DNA of 10,028 nucleotides. It comes from a bacterium. GTDB taxonomy: Bacteria; Thermosulfidibacterota; Thermosulfidibacteria; Thermosulfidibacterales; JALWSI01. The position numbers were made by a program, and so were the translations under genes. Numbering within the stretch: position 1 is the first letter of the stretch; every line of letters begins with the position of its first letter. Shown one piece after another: positions 9,932 through 10,028 of the stretch. The notes beneath the pieces were generated by a model that saw only the letters and a program-made list of their open reading frames with translations, did no database searches and was not told the DNA's origin. The stretch is taken from the NCBI GenBank assembly GCA_027080315.1, contig JALWSI010000248.1, forward strand, positions 1-10,028, written 5' to 3'.

Positions 9932-9945
9932 CAGAGTTAACTCTG
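9932..9945 (+). repeat. Perfect 14-bp palindrome in the fusA-tuf gap
   Basis: CAGAGTTAACTCTG equals its own reverse complement. On RNA it could fold as a 5-bp stem with a UUAA loop. No U-tract follows (the next bases are AGAAAAGAAG), so it is not an intrinsic terminator. It could be a protein-binding site, an RNA processing or stability element, or chance. Confidence 0.6.
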
Positions 9946-9972
9946 AGAAAAGAAGCTTGTTAAGCGTAGTAA

Positions 9973-9980
9973 GGGAGGAG
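9973..9980 (+). promoter_or_regulatory. tuf ribosome binding site
   Basis: GGGAGGAG ends 7 nt before the ATG at 9988. The core AGGGAGGAG (9972-9980) is the same as that used by rpoC, and it supports the tuf start chosen here. Confidence 0.85.
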
Positions 9981-9987
9981 AGTAGAG

Positions 9988-10028
9988 ATGGGAAAGGCTA
10001 AGTACGAGCGGACGAAGCCGCATGTAAA
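9988..10028 (+). CDS. tuf: Elongation factor Tu, first 13 codons (cut by window end)
   Basis: EF-Tu delivers aminoacyl-tRNA to the ribosomal A site as a ternary complex with GTP. Only MGKAKYERTKPHV is visible, which closely matches the family start [27 protein letters not shown]; the remaining two bases (AA) fit the expected Asn codon. The ATG has a good Shine-Dalgarno site, and the position after fusA is the standard place for a tuf gene. The window ends before the GTPase motifs, so the rest of the protein cannot be assessed. It is 71 nt downstream of fusA, the widest gap within the str operon. Confidence 0.95.
   Translation, partial: MGKAKYERTKPHV

Overview
The window is the transcription/translation backbone of a bacterial chromosome, with every gene on the + strand. 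In order it holds the 3' two thirds of rpoB, complete rpoC, rpsL, rpsG and fusA, and the first 13 codons of tuf. This is the rpoBC cluster joined directly to the str operon, a common ancestral bacterial arrangement that E. coli has split in two.

The organism looks like a Gram-negative bacterium outside the Firmicutes. RpoB carries a proteobacterial-length insertion of about 135 residues before the [12 protein letters not shown] motif, and RpoC carries the large trigger-loop insertion (SI3). No L7Ae-like gene lies between rpoC and rpsL, although many Firmicutes have one there. The proteins resemble those of deltaproteobacterial/Desulfobacterota- or Nitrospirota-type lineages, and arginine is often encoded by AGG/AGA. 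I cannot name a genus from this window, and the phylum guess is weak.

Layout: rpoB (1-2691, 5' end outside the window); a 22-nt gap with the rpoC ribosome binding site; rpoC (2714-6874, start re-assigned to a GTG); an 80-nt gap with a strong sigma70-type promoter candidate and a near-perfect Shine-Dalgarno site; rpsL (6955-7329); a 12-nt gap; rpsG (7342-7812); a 16-nt gap; fusA (7829-9916); a 71-nt gap with a perfect 14-bp palindrome; tuf (9988 to the window end). The longest gene-free stretch is 80 nt.

The gene products form two linked machines. Beta and beta' build the RNA polymerase core, S12 and S7 build the decoding and head regions of the 30S subunit, and EF-G and EF-Tu drive elongation. 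Small gaps and no visible terminator suggest co-transcription, with an added promoter that could raise str-operon output independently of rpoBC.

I found no mobile element, CRISPR array, RNA gene, pseudogene or unknown protein family. I do not see an undescribed system here; the items worth a second look are regulatory details between the genes.
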